Source: Cinclus cinclus (Eukaryota; Chordata; Aves; Passeriformes; Cinclidae). Taken from it: a stretch of DNA of 64,000 bases. Each line of letters starts with the position of its first letter. The first letter of the stretch is position 1. Below, in pieces: positions 48,435 to 61,500 of this stretch. The notes below the pieces were generated by a model. That model did not search any database and was not told where the DNA came from. It saw only the letters and a program-made list of their open reading frames with translations. Both the position numbers and the translations under genes were made by a program. Location of the stretch: NCBI RefSeq assembly GCF_963662255.1, contig NC_085051.1, forward strand, positions 55,405,101 through 55,469,100, in the 5' to 3' direction.

Positions 48435-49145
48435 AGTAACTATTAAAAAATACACAGTTCCTTTGGAGCGAAATCAGATATCTGGATTGAGATCAAACAA
48501 AATGTTTAGAACAGCTTCTTTTTTTCTCTTTTTTTTCCTCTCTCCCCTCCCCCTTCAGTGTTTTAGCTCAGCTGACAAATCTGAACATCCATCATTGCCC
48601 TGCTTATTCTTCCGTCCTGTCTGATAATGCATCTCCACATGGGGATCAGAAGCTGTGGCTTCCCATAAAGCCCACCTTCCAAAAGCACAAGTAAATCAGC
48701 CTCAACAAGCCCCACAAGAGCTGCCAAGGAGCAGAAAAAACACCCACATGAAAATGAACTAGATCAAATCAGGAGCTGTGCATTTGTTTGACAGGTTGTG
48801 TCCTCTGTAGTTCAAATAAACCTACTGTACCAGGGATGTTTTCACTGTAGTGCACAAACATCAAGTGCTAAGAGCATTTCAGTTTATTGCAAAGAATCTG
48901 TTTCCTAGCAGCTGCTCCAAATCCAATCATATTTTTCTCTGATCTTGGTATTTTTGCATCTATCAGAGACTTTAGTCTCCTGCTACTTCTACAGGATCTT
49001 GAACTAAACTCTGACAGGCTTCAGGAAGCAGGACAGCCCTGAGAAACCACTGGCAGAGCAGGCTCTCCTCTTGCAAGCTGCTTTCCAGCTTGTTCGTGCT
49101 GTTGCCGAGTTAATGAGGGTTTACAGGCACGTAAAGAAATGTGCA

Positions 49146-49570
49146 TCATAGAATCAGAGAATCACAGATTGCTTTGTGTTGGAAGGGAACTTTAAGACTC
49201 CTCTAGTGCCAACCTCCCTGCTGTGTGCAGGGACATCTTCCACCAGACCAGGCTGCTCAGGGTCACATCCAGCCTGGCCTTGAACACTGCCAGAGATGCA
49301 GCATCCACAGCTTTTCTGAGCAGCCTGTTCCACAGTCTCACCACCCTCACAGTAAAGAATTTTTCCTACTCTCCAATCTAAACTTACCCTCTCTCACTTT
49401 GAAGCCATTCCCCCTTGTCCTGTCACTCCATGCCCTTGTAAAAAGTCCCTCTGCAGCTCTTCTGATTTAGGTACTTGAAGGTGTTCTAAGGTCTCTCCAA
49501 AGCCTTCTCTTCTCCAGGCTGAACCATCCCAACTCTCTGAGCCTTTCCTCACAGGAATGGTGCTCCAGCA
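49146..49570 (-). mobile_element. CR1 LINE, 5'-truncated 3' end
   Basis: The left edge, TCATAGAATCAGAGAATCAC, is the reverse complement of the CR1 3' tail made of ATTCTATG-like octamers, so the element reads toward the minus strand. The rest follows CR1 in order on the plus strand: GTTGGAAGGGAAC, CCAGACCAGGCTGCTCAGGG, GCCTGGCCTTGAACACTGCC, CAGCCTGTTCCACAGTCTCA, CCTTGTCCTGTCACTCCATG, AAAAGTCCCTCTGCAGC and TTCTCCAGGCTGAACCATCC, ending near GTGCTCCAGC. CR1 elements copy by target-primed reverse transcription and are mostly truncated at the 5' end, as here. This is the 3' UTR plus a little of the end of ORF2, with no intact protein. CR1 lacks clear target-site duplications, so none is expected. 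Confidence 0.95.
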
Positions 49571-49574
49571 GGGC

Positions 49575-51810
49575 AGTGTCCTGGGGGATCCCAGCTCATC
49601 CACACCTCATCCACATGGCAGAGCTGACAGCCCCCCCATCTTCACAGCCTGCCTTGAGTGTGCAGTTAAGAAATACAGGGGAAAACATGGGATCTACCAC
49701 TGCTTTGTTTCTCGAGCCTCTGTGCTGGCCCAGCCCCAGGCCAGTTCTGTCCCACTTGCTGGCAGAGCAGCATCACAGCAAAATAAGGATAAAATGCTTC
49801 CCCCAGCCATCTGAGCCTCCTCTGGCTGCTTTCCTGGGGGTAAAGGGATGAGCTCCATCCGAATAACAGTGCTGCCTGCATAATCCTACAGCAGGAGTAA
49901 ACATTCAGGCTTAACTGTTTTGCAAGCACAAACTGAGCTGGCACAGCAGGAAGATTCTACCCCTGTGCATCAAGACTGGGGGTGACAGGGCTTATCCCTT
50001 AACCTGAGCTCCTACAAAAGGAAGATAACCCCATTTAGGGTGGAGGAACTTAATGCAAGTTGGGAAACTCCTGTTTCATTGATTCCAGCAAAGCCCCTTT
50101 GCCCTCATCCCCTGCAGAGCCTTTGGCAGCACAGGGAGGGAGAACCCTGGCTGGGATATCACTGCTGGCAGGGTTTGAACCAAAGCTGGGGACACAGCTG
50201 CAAAATCAGATGGTGGCTTGGCAAACAGAATTAGCTGAGCGTTATCACCTTCCTGGCCTCAGAGTGGCTTCCACAGCACATTAGCATTCCTGAGTTTTAT
50301 CCTTGTCCATCCATAGCATCTCACCTTGCCTTTCTTTGCCAGCTCTGCTGCCACGGCACCCTGGCACACACCTGGAAATGCCATCACAACTGAGGAAGAA
50401 AGGAAAAGTTTTTGCTTTTTAAAAAAAAATAAATGTGAAATAGATCAAGTTCTTTTCAGGGAGACTTTTGCCCAGTCCCCATCAGTGGGTTCTTCCACCA
50501 AGTGATTGGTGTGACACTGCAATATGATGTGTGCTAGGAAGTGGTAGGTGGTAAAAGAGCTGGCAGGGAAAAAGCCAAGAGCTATAAAGGTGCAGGGGGA
50601 AAAAAAAGGAGGTGAGATTTCAGCTGTTAACACACAGTTTCATGTGTGCAAGCAGCACTTGGCACCTGCAGTGTGAGGGGCGGGAGAGGTGTCCATTGCT
50701 TTCACAGCTCACCCTGCCAGCCCTCGCCTCTCCACTGGGCCCACAAGCAAGGCAAAGCTCATGTGGAACCCATGGAGTGGGTGCTGCATGGATCTGCATG
50801 CCAGAGACCTCCATCTCCCAGGGGCTGGAGCCACCTGGGGTCCCACTCACTGGTGTATGGGCCCCAAGGGGACTGGATGCTGCTCCACGGGAGGATGGAA
50901 ACCTGTACCCACCATAGATCAAAAACAGTATTTGATCTAATTAATGCCAAGAGTGATCATAAAAATCAGTGCAACCACACCCCTCTTCCCGTGACATTGC
51001 TGCATTCATTTTAATTGGCTTTTCTGCTGGCCCAACATCTCTTGGTTTCTAAGCAGGAGAGGTTTTGCATCACCAGTGCTTGACCCTATTGAAGACACTT
51101 CCAGGAGCCAGCCCCAGGCAGCCCTGGAGGTGGGATGGAAGGGTGGTGATGCCCATCAGGAGCGCAGGGCAGGGCTCAGGATCATTCATAAGCACATTAA
51201 TTTTATGTTGCTTCCAGAAACAATCAGCAGCAGGACAGTCAGAGATGTTGGCATGAACATGTTGGTCATTACATTCCAGACTCATCCTGTGGGATGCAGA
51301 GGGAGCAGCCTTTATCTTCCTCTCCCAAATAAACAGAACATAAAACCAGGAGAAACTCCCTAGAATACCAACAAACCTTCCAGTTTTCAGCCTAGATCAC
51401 TCCACGGCTAATTTATTCTTATTTATTCTTATGCAACCTTGGGTTTTTTTGCTTTCTAGATGATTCCCTGGTGCCTGCCCCTTTGAAGTATTTTTAGATT
51501 GAACTCAGATCCCCTCTTTGCCTTTGCTCGGTGAGACAAGACACATACTTCTGAGTGTCTCCCAGGAAAAATGCTCTATTTTCCTGCCAATCTGCTCTCA
51601 TTTACAGCCACATCATAGGAGTGACCAGGACATGAGATCTAGTGGTCCAGGGTCAGCATCACACAACCAACCCCTTCCCCTCTGGGGCTGCACTTCATGG
51701 TGACTCTCCCCTGCTCAGCATCCCATGGGCCAGACATCCCTTCTGCAAGTGGGTCCCAGGCACTGGAGTGAGGGCAAGGACATGATTTCTGTTTGTGCAG
51801 AAAGGTGGTC
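49575..51810. other. Non-coding DNA between two CR1 copies
   Basis: No exon recognised. It holds a perfect 10-bp tandem repeat at 51411-51430. Overlapping frames at 50612-51014 on both strands reflect GC-richer composition. Both flanking CR1 copies point the same way. Confidence 0.5.
51411..51430. repeat. Perfect 10-bp tandem duplication
   Basis: ATTTATTCTT occurs twice back to back. Confidence 0.85.
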
Positions 51811-51812
51811 CT

Positions 51813-52536
51813 GTCACAGAGTCACAGCATGGTTTGGACTGGGCCAATAAAGATCATTTTGTTCCAAATCCCCTGCTCTGGGCAGGGACACCTCCCACTT
51901 GTCCAGGTCACTCCGAGCCCTGTCCAACCTGACCTTGAACACTTCCAGGGATGGGGCAGCCACAGCTGCTCTGGGCACCCTGTGCCAGGGCCTCACCACC
52001 CTCACAGTAAGGAATTTCTTCCCAATATCTGGTCTAAATTTGTCCTCTTTCAGTTTAAATCCATCTCCTCTTGTCCTATCAAGATGCTCTTATAAAAGGT
52101 CCCTCTCCAGTTCTCTTGGAGCCCCTTTAGGGCGCTGTAAGGTCAGCTTGGTGCCTTCTCTTCTGCAGGCTGAATAGCCCTAGCTCTCCCAGCCTGTCTC
52201 CAACAGCTCCATGTCCCTCTTGTGGTGGGGGACTCCAGAGCTGGACAGAGTGCTGCAGGTGGGGTCTCACTAGAGCAGAGCAGAGCAGAGCAGAGCAGAG
52301 GGACAGAATCACCCCCCTCACCCTGCTGCCCACGCTGCCCTTGATCCAGCCCAGTTTATGTTTGTCCTTCTGGATTGGGTGCACACACTGCTGGGTCACC
52401 CTGAGCTTCTTATCAACTAAGACCCCAAGTCCTTCTCCTCAGGGCTGCTCTCTATCCACTCTGCCCAGGCTGAATTTGTCCCTGGGATTGTCCTGACCCA
52501 CGTGCAGGACCTTGCACTTGGCTGTGTTGAACTGTC
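51813..52536 (-). mobile_element. CR1 LINE, longer 5'-truncated copy
   Basis: It begins at the left with a decayed version of the CR1 tail (TCACAGAGTCACAGCATGG) and continues, on the plus strand, with CR1 wording further than the copy at 49146: CTTGTCCTATCAAGATGCTC, CCAACAGCTCCATGTCCCTC, GTGGGGTCTCACTAGAGCAG, CCAAGTCCTTCTCCTCAGGG, CTATCCACTCTGCCCAGGCT and CAGGACCTTGCACTTGGCTG. It ends near TTGTGTTGAACTG. The right part corresponds to the end of the reverse-transcriptase ORF read in reverse, but stops and shifts leave only fragments (for example minus-strand 52417-52657). It is dead. About 2.2 kb separates it from the other copy, and the two diverge enough to be independent insertions. Confidence 0.95.
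52272..52300. repeat. (AGAGC)n minisatellite inside CR1
   Basis: About 5.8 perfect copies of AGAGC. The normal CR1 has a single AGAGCAGAG-like sequence at this point, so the tract is a local slippage expansion after insertion. Confidence 0.9.
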
Positions 52537-55500
52537 CCCACAGCCCGGCAGGTGACTGGGAGCTCCTAAACCAACACCAAAGCTGAGGAAGAGAAGATGC
52601 ACAAGATCCAGTGATGCAAACAGGAACACCCAGCCCACTTTTCAGAGCTGTTTTCAATGCCTCTGTCCATGCTGTGAGAATCAGTGGTGGATGTCACAAA
52701 ATGCCCTCTTGCTGCCACTCAGGACCTGGTCCCTCCCAGCAGGATGTCCCAGGGTTTGCACAAAGCTCCTGACACAGAAATTTTTAGTGGCTGCCCCACT
52801 CACACCTGGCACCTCTCAGATTTGTGGTCCTGCCCCTGCACATCTCATCTTCTCCTCTCTGTCAGGAGCATTTTTGGGAATTTCTCCACAGTGCTCAGCA
52901 GTGTTTGCCTGGGAAAAAGCAAGCAGCAGAAATGGTCTAAATACTTTCAGGCTTCTGGCAGTTCACAGAGCAATACCCCAGGCAAAGAAAAAGATATCTT
53001 GATTAGAATAATTATAATTGTCTTTTCCTTCATTCTTTCTACAGAAATTCCAGGCTAAATTATCATCTAATTTCAGAGAGCTCCATGACCAAGATTATCT
53101 ATGAGTCATTTGTAATTATGTGCCAGATTGTATTAAAGCATGAAAATACAAAGGTTTCTCATTAAATACTAAGGGGGTTGGGGGAAGAGAATCAAATTAC
53201 ATTGGAGCAAGATAACTGTTCCAGCCACTTTCTGATTCATGGCATCCAGCAAATGCAAAGGAAAAAACCTGAGAAAAATTCTCATTTTAATAACTGCGTA
53301 ATTGTGAAAACCTACAAATTACAGGAAATCTCAGTTTTAGGCTGACATACCATCCCCTTCTAGTGCTGCTCTAGAAAACACTGTAAGGAGCTTAAAGACT
53401 CTCCCATTCTGACTCTGCACTAATTCCCATGGGAATTTCTACAGCAGCTTCACCCTGGGCCTGAGTTTAGTGCTAAAAAGTGGATAAAAACTGCCCATTT
53501 AGAAATGCAGCCTGTATCTATCCAAACAGCTTTAGCTGGGGGCAGCAAACACAGCAGCTGTCTTTCTGCACAAAAGAGAATAAATACTCCAGCAGCAGGA
53601 AACATCTTGCAGGGACTTCTGCATCTCTCTCTGACTGCCTCCCTAGCCCGACTCTCCTGGGACAGGAGCTTCACTGGAAAACCAGAACTCTTCTCCCACA
53701 GCAGCACATCCATGGCCCCAGTTCTGCAGCATCAGTGAGGAGCCCCAGGGTCAATCCAGGCATGCTGCATACTGTATTTGAAATAGCCAGAGGGAAACAA
53801 AGGAGTGTGAGGAGGAGAGGAAGGAGAGGGGATATTGGAATGGGGGTCATTGGCTGCAGGGGCACAGTTTGGGGCTGCTTGTCAAGGGAGACCCAGATGG
53901 CAGCCTTGACAAGGCTCTAATGTGTTCACTTCATAAACAAATGCACACACGAGTTTTAAAAGAAATATTAACATGCTGTAGAGCTTGGATGGGACCAACT
54001 GTCCTTCCTCAGAGAACTGAGTTTTCCCCATATAACTGAGCAGTCATAAACAGCAGGGGAAAGTCTCTAACCCCAACAGCCACGTAAAACAAAGCACAGG
54101 ATGATGAGAGCTTCCATGTGATGCAAAGGCCTGGGATTGTGTCTCCCCACATGCCTTTGGTTAACTTGGATCCACAAGTTAACACATCTACCCAGAGCCA
54201 GAGCTCCTGCAGGTGCACCTGCCTGCCATGCTCCAGGGCAGCTCACACCTTCCTCTGCTCTCCATAGGCACAAACGTGGCAGGCAACTCATCCTCACCAT
54301 CACAGGCACAGCTCTTCCAGACAGCTGTTTTGGGAGGAAATGAACTTCTTTTGTTTTCCTTGACTTTGCTGTTGGCCTCTCACAAACCTACAGTCAGAGC
54401 TCTGCCACAACCCACAGGGATTCCCCATGACCCTGGGAAGGTGTTGCACTGGGATTTGTGCCCCAGAGTCCTGTTCACAGGTTTGCCCAGCTCCAGGGAG
54501 AGATCAGATATAGGGTTACACAGGTGCCTTCAACCATGCTTGGCTCACACAAGGCAGGTGAAGCAAAATGTCAATAACAGCACTTATTTACTCAAGGAGC
54601 ACCATCACAAATGTTTGTAAAAATCAGGGAGCAATTAAATAATAAAATATTGGCATCTAGCAGCCCTAGCTTGCCATAGGAACCATATCCCCCATTCCCA
54701 GTCACACAGTTACTCTGTGCCTTAAGCCACCCCTGCCAGCTGACCCCATGACACACCTCACTGTGAAAAGGAGAACCCTCCACACGTGCCCAGAGTACAG
54801 CTTTGAAGTCCTCCAGGGGACCTGAGAACTTTCTTTTACTCAGAAACTCAGTTCATTCCTGCTGCCAGGAGATAATCCTGTTGTTTTACTCAACTGAAAT
54901 GAGGACACCTTGTTCTCTGTGGGATGTAAGTGTTTCCTGGAGCCTCATGTACCTGCCCTGCCCTTTAGTGACCCCCTGCCTCAGGGAAGGGCACTAACTC
55001 CCCTCTCCCTTCCCCATCACACTGGTGTGCCTGAAAACAATGAGATCTTTCAGGTGAAGCATCATTTACAAAAGAGTTCCAGAGGCAGATGGAGCAGTCG
55101 ATTTTGGAGGGATCACAGCATCCTGGGAGCCTCCTTGGAGGGCTTCAGATGAGTCCGAGGCACAGCACATGGACACAGGCACCACAGCAGTGAGCCAAGG
55201 GACAGGAGGAGACCCACAGCATTCAGGATGTGGTTTAACTTCAAATTTCATTGATGGAACCCACATTAAACAAGCACAGACACCAGGATGTGACACAACT
55301 TTAGTAATAAAGCTTCAGTGTGGGAACTGTCAGGGAAAGAAGCTAGCAGCAGCATCAATGAGTGTGCAGGGCAAACAGGCCAGCTGCAATTTATTCTGCG
55401 TGTGCTTCAGACATTTCACATTGTCTTCATTCCTCACAAAAGTTTTTGTGATGCCTGTCGCATGACCATGTTCTAAACACCAAATTTAGCCGCAATGAGC

Positions 55501-58500
55501 ATTGCTTAGCAGCCTCATGAATGCTCCCCCTTCCTATTGTAAAGGGGAAAATAAACAAATTATTAATCTGAGCTATTTATGGTGCAATATTTTACGATGA
55601 CTAGTCAGCCTGGCTATACATTAGAAGCTGTTTTGTTTTGTGGCACATGGTGGCTGGTTAATAGCAGAAGGGAGGCACTCCGGCCTTTCCTTTCCTCAGA
55701 ACAATTAGCTCTATAAAGGAAAGGTGAGACAGGTGGGAATGGGATTTCCTCACCTCATTCCTGGGGCCTACAAGGTTGCCACTCTGTCCCAACAACTTCA
55801 GTGGAGAGCAACAGGCAGTCCAGGGAATCACCAGGCTAAGACGATGGCTATAAAATATTCCTAGAGAGTGGACAGCCATATGTGTATCTGTGGGTGTGGC
55901 TGGCACTGTCACACCTGAGAGCACAGAAGGGTGAATTTGGAAGCCAATGAGATAAATAGGCCACATCAGTGGTGCACAGTCAAAACAGAGCAAGAACATG
56001 AGTCCCTGTACGTTTTTGTGTGACCACAGAGGCACAGGTCTGCTTCTTTCCAGAACACCCTTGCATGGAAACCTTCCCAACTGCAAAGGTGTTTCCTCAC
56101 CCAGCTGAAATGCAGGGCTCCTTCTTGCCCCTTTGTCCCCTGGGCCACCACACCAGCCAGCACTGCAGTTTGAGAGTTAGAAACTGCAACCTCTGCAGCG
56201 CCAAGCCTGGCAGAGCTATCAGGAGTGGGCTGACTGGAATTCTGCAGGAATCACAGCACTGTGGGTGGCAATTTCCTGCTCATCAGCCCCGTGGCCACTT
56301 GAAGGCTGTGTGCCAGGGCTGAGAGAAGCCCTCATCATGCAGGGCATCTGCTGCAGGGGGCAGAGATCCTTCTTGGGCAAAAAAGCAAAGGCTGGGATTG
56401 TTTCTCTTGGCAAGCGACCCTTCTTTTCAGCACAGGGCTCCACAGAAATACCCACTGTTGCACAGAGAAAGCAGCAGAACATGACAAGGGTCTGTGTTAC
56501 CAAAGAGCTGCTCAGGAGCTAATGGGGATGACTGCAGGGATGGTGACAAAGTGACAGAGGATGCTTCCTATTTGGTATTAAGATCACAAAGCAGGGGAGA
56601 GAGTGAAAAGCTGGTGCTTCCCTTGATACACCCCTTCACTATAGGGATCCTGAAGGGCAGTTTACCCTGATCTCTGTTTCCCAAGCTCCTCCTGAGCAGC
56701 TGGCAAGGAAACTGCTTTTTGAGGAAGGAAACTTCATGTCAAGTCTTTGAAGCTCACAAGGCATTTCAGAGCAACTGTTATTTTCGTTAGGGTTTTTTAG
56801 TTTCGTTAGAGAAATTCTCCTCTGCTGAGTGTCAATAACCCAGCAAACTGTCCTGTTTTCCCTTCTATGCATTGGTCAGGGCATTTCTAACAAGCCTATC
56901 ACTAGAGCCCCAACACACATCAGAGATGTTATTTCTTGCTGGTGTGTAGTTGCTCCTACACACTCTGAGAGAAAGGGGAAGGCTTTCCTTCAGGACCTGT
57001 GCTTAGCTGTGAGACTATTCCAAATCTGAAAAAAAAAAGCTTTTGAGATCAGATCAGCCAGATCTAGAAAAACCTGAAGGACAAAGGTCCCAAACAGTGC
57101 AAAAAGCTGACACTGAAGCTTGGCCAGGGGAGGAACAAAGGGTTGGACAGCCTAAGGAGGTAGCCAGGCAATTACTTATTTAGGAGGCATTTTTATTGCT
57201 TTTATGAAGCATGATTCATCTCTTAATATGTGCATGGACAGTCAGTTCTCTGGCTGTTCAAATGAATCAGCACTCACTCCCCTCTCCCTGCTCCCATGAG
57301 ACTGAGACCCTGCATGGCCAAAACCAATCCTTGAAGGAGCAGGTCTGAGAGTCAGCAGCTGCTCACAAAATCACAAACAAGAATTCACATATTTTAAGGG
57401 ACATAAACCCCTGCCATCATGGACTGGGTGTTGTGGATGTGAACATATTCCTGTAAGGCAGCTTGCACCTCCTAAGAACGTGGCACTGGTTGCTCAAGAG
57501 ACAATTATGCAACTGGAAGAACCATCAAGGCCTTGAAAGGGGTTTTTTGCCAACCATGTTCCTACCTGCTTTCAACACAAGCATCTTATTCCTCAGGATA
57601 TTTATCAAGGGTGGGATAGTTTTCACAGGGCTTTCCCACATGGATAGGTTCTCAGTGCTCTCCAACCTCATTTACCTTATCCCCACATGCTGCTCATGCT
57701 CACATGCAGAGATGTCCAGAAGGAGTTGGCACACTGCTTTACTGCCTGTCAAGGGGCTGCCTCTAAGCTTCCCAAAAAATGTCTTGACTCCAGCAAGGGG
57801 ATGAGGTGAATATACAAAAAATATACTATTTTCCTGAACTGCATCAAGTTAATGATATTTTCCTCCCCCTTTGCACCTCTGTAAATCAATGCATGACTGT
57901 GGAACTCAGCAATGTTACACTGATGTAGAACCACTCTTGGGAAGGAACTGGTTGGTGTAAATCATCCCCTTCTCTTTCCTAGTACGTAATCTGGTGCCAG
58001 GTTCTGCCAAAAACACAGAGAAAACTTTCACTAGATTTTTCCAATGGCAGTAGTCGGTCTAAACACAACTTTAAATGTCTGCCATTAAAGTTTTCTTCAT
58101 CACATGAAAATGACTTGCAATACCATCTGCTAGCTAATGAGGAGTTTTTAAAGCTTTAATATTTTATTTTATAATGAAATATACAAAGGGGAAAACAGGA
58201 CAGGTATTTAGAAAGGCAATGGCAACAATCTGCTGTTCTTCCACAGAAAGCTGATGATGTTCACTCCCACGGCTAATTAAAGTGACTGAACACTTCAGCC
58301 CTTTGAATATTCCTTGTACAAATAATGCAATTCCTATTCTCAAGATATTTTCCTAACACACAGCAACTGAAAGCAACACTTCAGGAGCTATTTATCAGCA
58401 TCCTTCTCTTCCAAAAATACCAGTGACTGGTACATTACAGAGAAGGGCAGGCAAAATTTATGCTAAGGATCTATGTACACTTGCCAAAATCCCTTGGTGG

Positions 58501-61500
58501 TTCTAGATTCCCTCAGCCCTCACCCTCAACTTCCTTGAGTTACTCAGAAATTGAACAAGACATGAGAAATCTTGCTGAGATCAAGAACAGCCATCAGCCA
58601 GATGCAGAGCAAAGGCATGGGCAAAACCCCAAGGGACAGCACTTCCCTTTCCAGGAAAAGGAGCTGTTGCCATTACATCCCAGTCCCTTTTCCTGTGGAG
58701 TTGCAGAGCTGGGCAGGATCTGACTGTGATCTGTCTGTAATCACCAGCAGGAGGAGAACAAGTTGGGTTCATGCCCCTGTGAGCAATTAATGGCAAGGAG
58801 TAAGGGAAGCCCTGGGGAGCCGTCTGAGATGGTTCCACCACCCCGCTCAGCAGGATTAGGAGAGAGCCCATCTCAGAGCTGAAAGGAGGAGGAATTTCAG
58901 GTCACAGCTTACCAGACCAGGTCTCCTCCACTCCCTCCTCACTTCTTCACCTCTGATGTGGGACATCCCTCTGATGGCCCTGATACCTGCACCAACTGAT
59001 GATTTCACACTCAACATTTCACCAGAATTCTCTGTTTGTGCTGCTTTCCCCTGCTTTTTGTCTTATTTAACATCTCTGCTCCTCAGTAGTGATTGCTTAC
59101 TCCTGCTGAGCCCTGAGGACTCTGCTCAGAAGAAAAGCTGCAATCCTAAGCACAGTCCTTGCAAAACATGGCAATAGAGGAGTAACTTAAAAAAAACACA
59201 TACATCCCACCCCAAACCCTCCAAAGCACCTTCTTGGACAGCAAGCCATCCTATGGCCTTATCTACCTAAGATATAACTAAGATAAAACAGCTAAACCTG
59301 ACTGGGAAAGTAGGCTTGAAATTACACTGGCAGAGCTACAGCCTGCCTTCCAAAGCTCTGCTAAGTCCTGTAATGGCTGTGTCTTCATCCTGCCTACTGG
59401 TGATCTTCACCTGAGGTTTCACAGATGGCCTTAATGGCTTATCTCCTTCTGAGCTTCATACCTGCTGTGGTAGATTAACAGATGGGACTGATCAGTGGGC
59501 TGAACACAGCCCTTGGGACCCCTAAACTACCTCTCTGCACAGTGATTAGTGCAATGGCTTCTCCCCACTCCCATAAAATTCATAATCTTCTAACTGATGT
59601 ACTGTCACATCTCACCTTTGGTGTAGCCCCCTTCACACTGTGCTACATCCACAGGCAGTGACAATACCTGGGGTCTGTGCTGGGCAGCTTTACAGTGCTG
59701 GCACCACCCCTGCTGACAGAGACCTTTTGCCCACCAAGAGGCATGGGGAGATCAGAAAGTCCACACTTGCACCTGTGCCAAGAGCACTGGCCAAAAGTGT
59801 TTCAGATGGCATTTTATTAAGGCAGTGCAGCCAGCAACTCTGAACCAATATAAATTATACTGGGAAGATGAACAAGATGAAAGATTGTTCATCTTACCAC
59901 AGGCAGAAAATACACTCAGACTCTTCCTCATGGTGCCTGATGGTCTAGAAAGAAAACACAATGATTCACATTGTGCTGATTTGCTGTTGGAGACCTCAGA
60001 GCTTATGGTAGGTCCTACTGATTTAATGCAGCATGCAGCAGTAACTAACAATTTCTCAGTGGCCTAGCGTAAGAGTTTGCTTGAAAGCAGTGAGTAGAGT
60101 TTTGAAAACATTTGCTTTAGCTCTATTTTATGCCATGCCAACCCATGAATCTTACCTGAATGGTGCTGGTGTGTGTTGGACTCCTCTGCTGAGCTCCAAG
60201 AGCATGGGCAGCAATCACAGCCAATACAAGCATTAATCTGTTTCCCAGACACAATGCTGTGCTGAAGAACCATTATTCAATTACAGCACATCCACATCAG
60301 AATAAGTCTGTGACCACCTAGAAAGTTCTGACAACCTCAGCCATCCCAATTTATATTAAAAGCAGTAGAATAGGTAACACTCCTTTGCTGCTTAATTAGG
60401 CAAGGCTTGACTAATTAGTCTTACTCTTAGAGTAAGAAGGGGCTTTGGACTTAGCACAGTATCTGGATTTACTCCAGGGCTGGTTTTACCCACAGTACTC
60501 TGGTTTTATCCCAGAGCACTTCTATGCCTTCCTTCACTACTGCTACCACCTCTAGAGACTGTTGGCAAGAGCACAGATCCTTGAGTGATATAAACCAGCA
60601 AAGCTCTTCCTGCCTGATGCTCACTGCCTATTGCACAGGGCAGTGCACATCATTACAAAGAATATTCCCTCATCTTTCTGGTTTTAATGCAGCTTTTCTC
60701 CTTAACATCCCCTTAAACTCACTCTAAATAATTCATCTTTTTTTTTTTCATTCGAGAAATAATGGTACCTCACCATCTCTTCTTCCTCATCTGGCTTGGT
60801 GTCCTACCTCTTTCAATACCCTCCAGTGGACTGCTCAGGCTATAAATGATGAAAATCATGCAGGATATACCATGAAACAGAAGAGTCTGGAACTCCGGTG
60901 TGGAAAATGAACAACACTGCTTCACCTCTGCTGCTGCCAAGATGCAGCTTTTGCCCTTCTTAGCCTCTGCACATAAATCCCTTTTACTTTTCCCACAGAG
61001 GACCACTGGAGAAAAATTACCTGGAAATCAGAGTGTTGGTGCTGTTTCTTTTCATTGCTCTGCTCAAATTCCTTTAATTCGCTGTATTTTTCTGCTTTTA
61101 AAGAATGGAGAAACTTTACTAGGAGCACTGAGAGCAGTGAGAAAGCATTCTTGCTGTAATTTGGCAATAGAAATGGGTAACACAGTGATTGCCATCCCCA
61201 TGCCCAGTACTGTGCCACTTACTGCCCTCCCACACAATAACAAATGTACAGTTCAGGCTACAAGTCGTTAAATCCTGTGCTCCTGGAGTCCCATGGCAAG
61301 AAGGGAATTTCATTTTGCATTTTTATGAACTGTATGTGCCTCCCTAATTTCCATGAGAATGCACAACAGGTCCCGTAAGAAAAAAAATAATTACAACGAA
61401 GCAACTCACGAAGTAAATTTGTTATGCCCTAAGCCCTGAATTCTCACTGAGCCTCCTTTCTCATGTATTTAACCCCTTTTGTTAAACAACCACTACTCAC

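Larger units (their letters stand above)
42514..49145. other. Non-coding DNA, no gene recognised
   Basis: Holds an A14 run (43714-43727), a G11 run (45128-45138), a (GT)8 run (48419-48434) and a GGGA-rich bit at 44058-44075. Frames up to 140 codons (43782-44204, +) have no domain; their mirrored minus-strand frames show this is composition. A plus-strand AATAAA at about 45827 is followed by TG-rich sequence and could be a poly(A) site, but no transcript is evident upstream. Confidence 0.5.

Noticed and set aside
51899..52657. Frames on both strands within the long CR1 copy.
   Set aside because: They are fragments of a truncated CR1, with no intact reverse-transcriptase domain. Not host genes.
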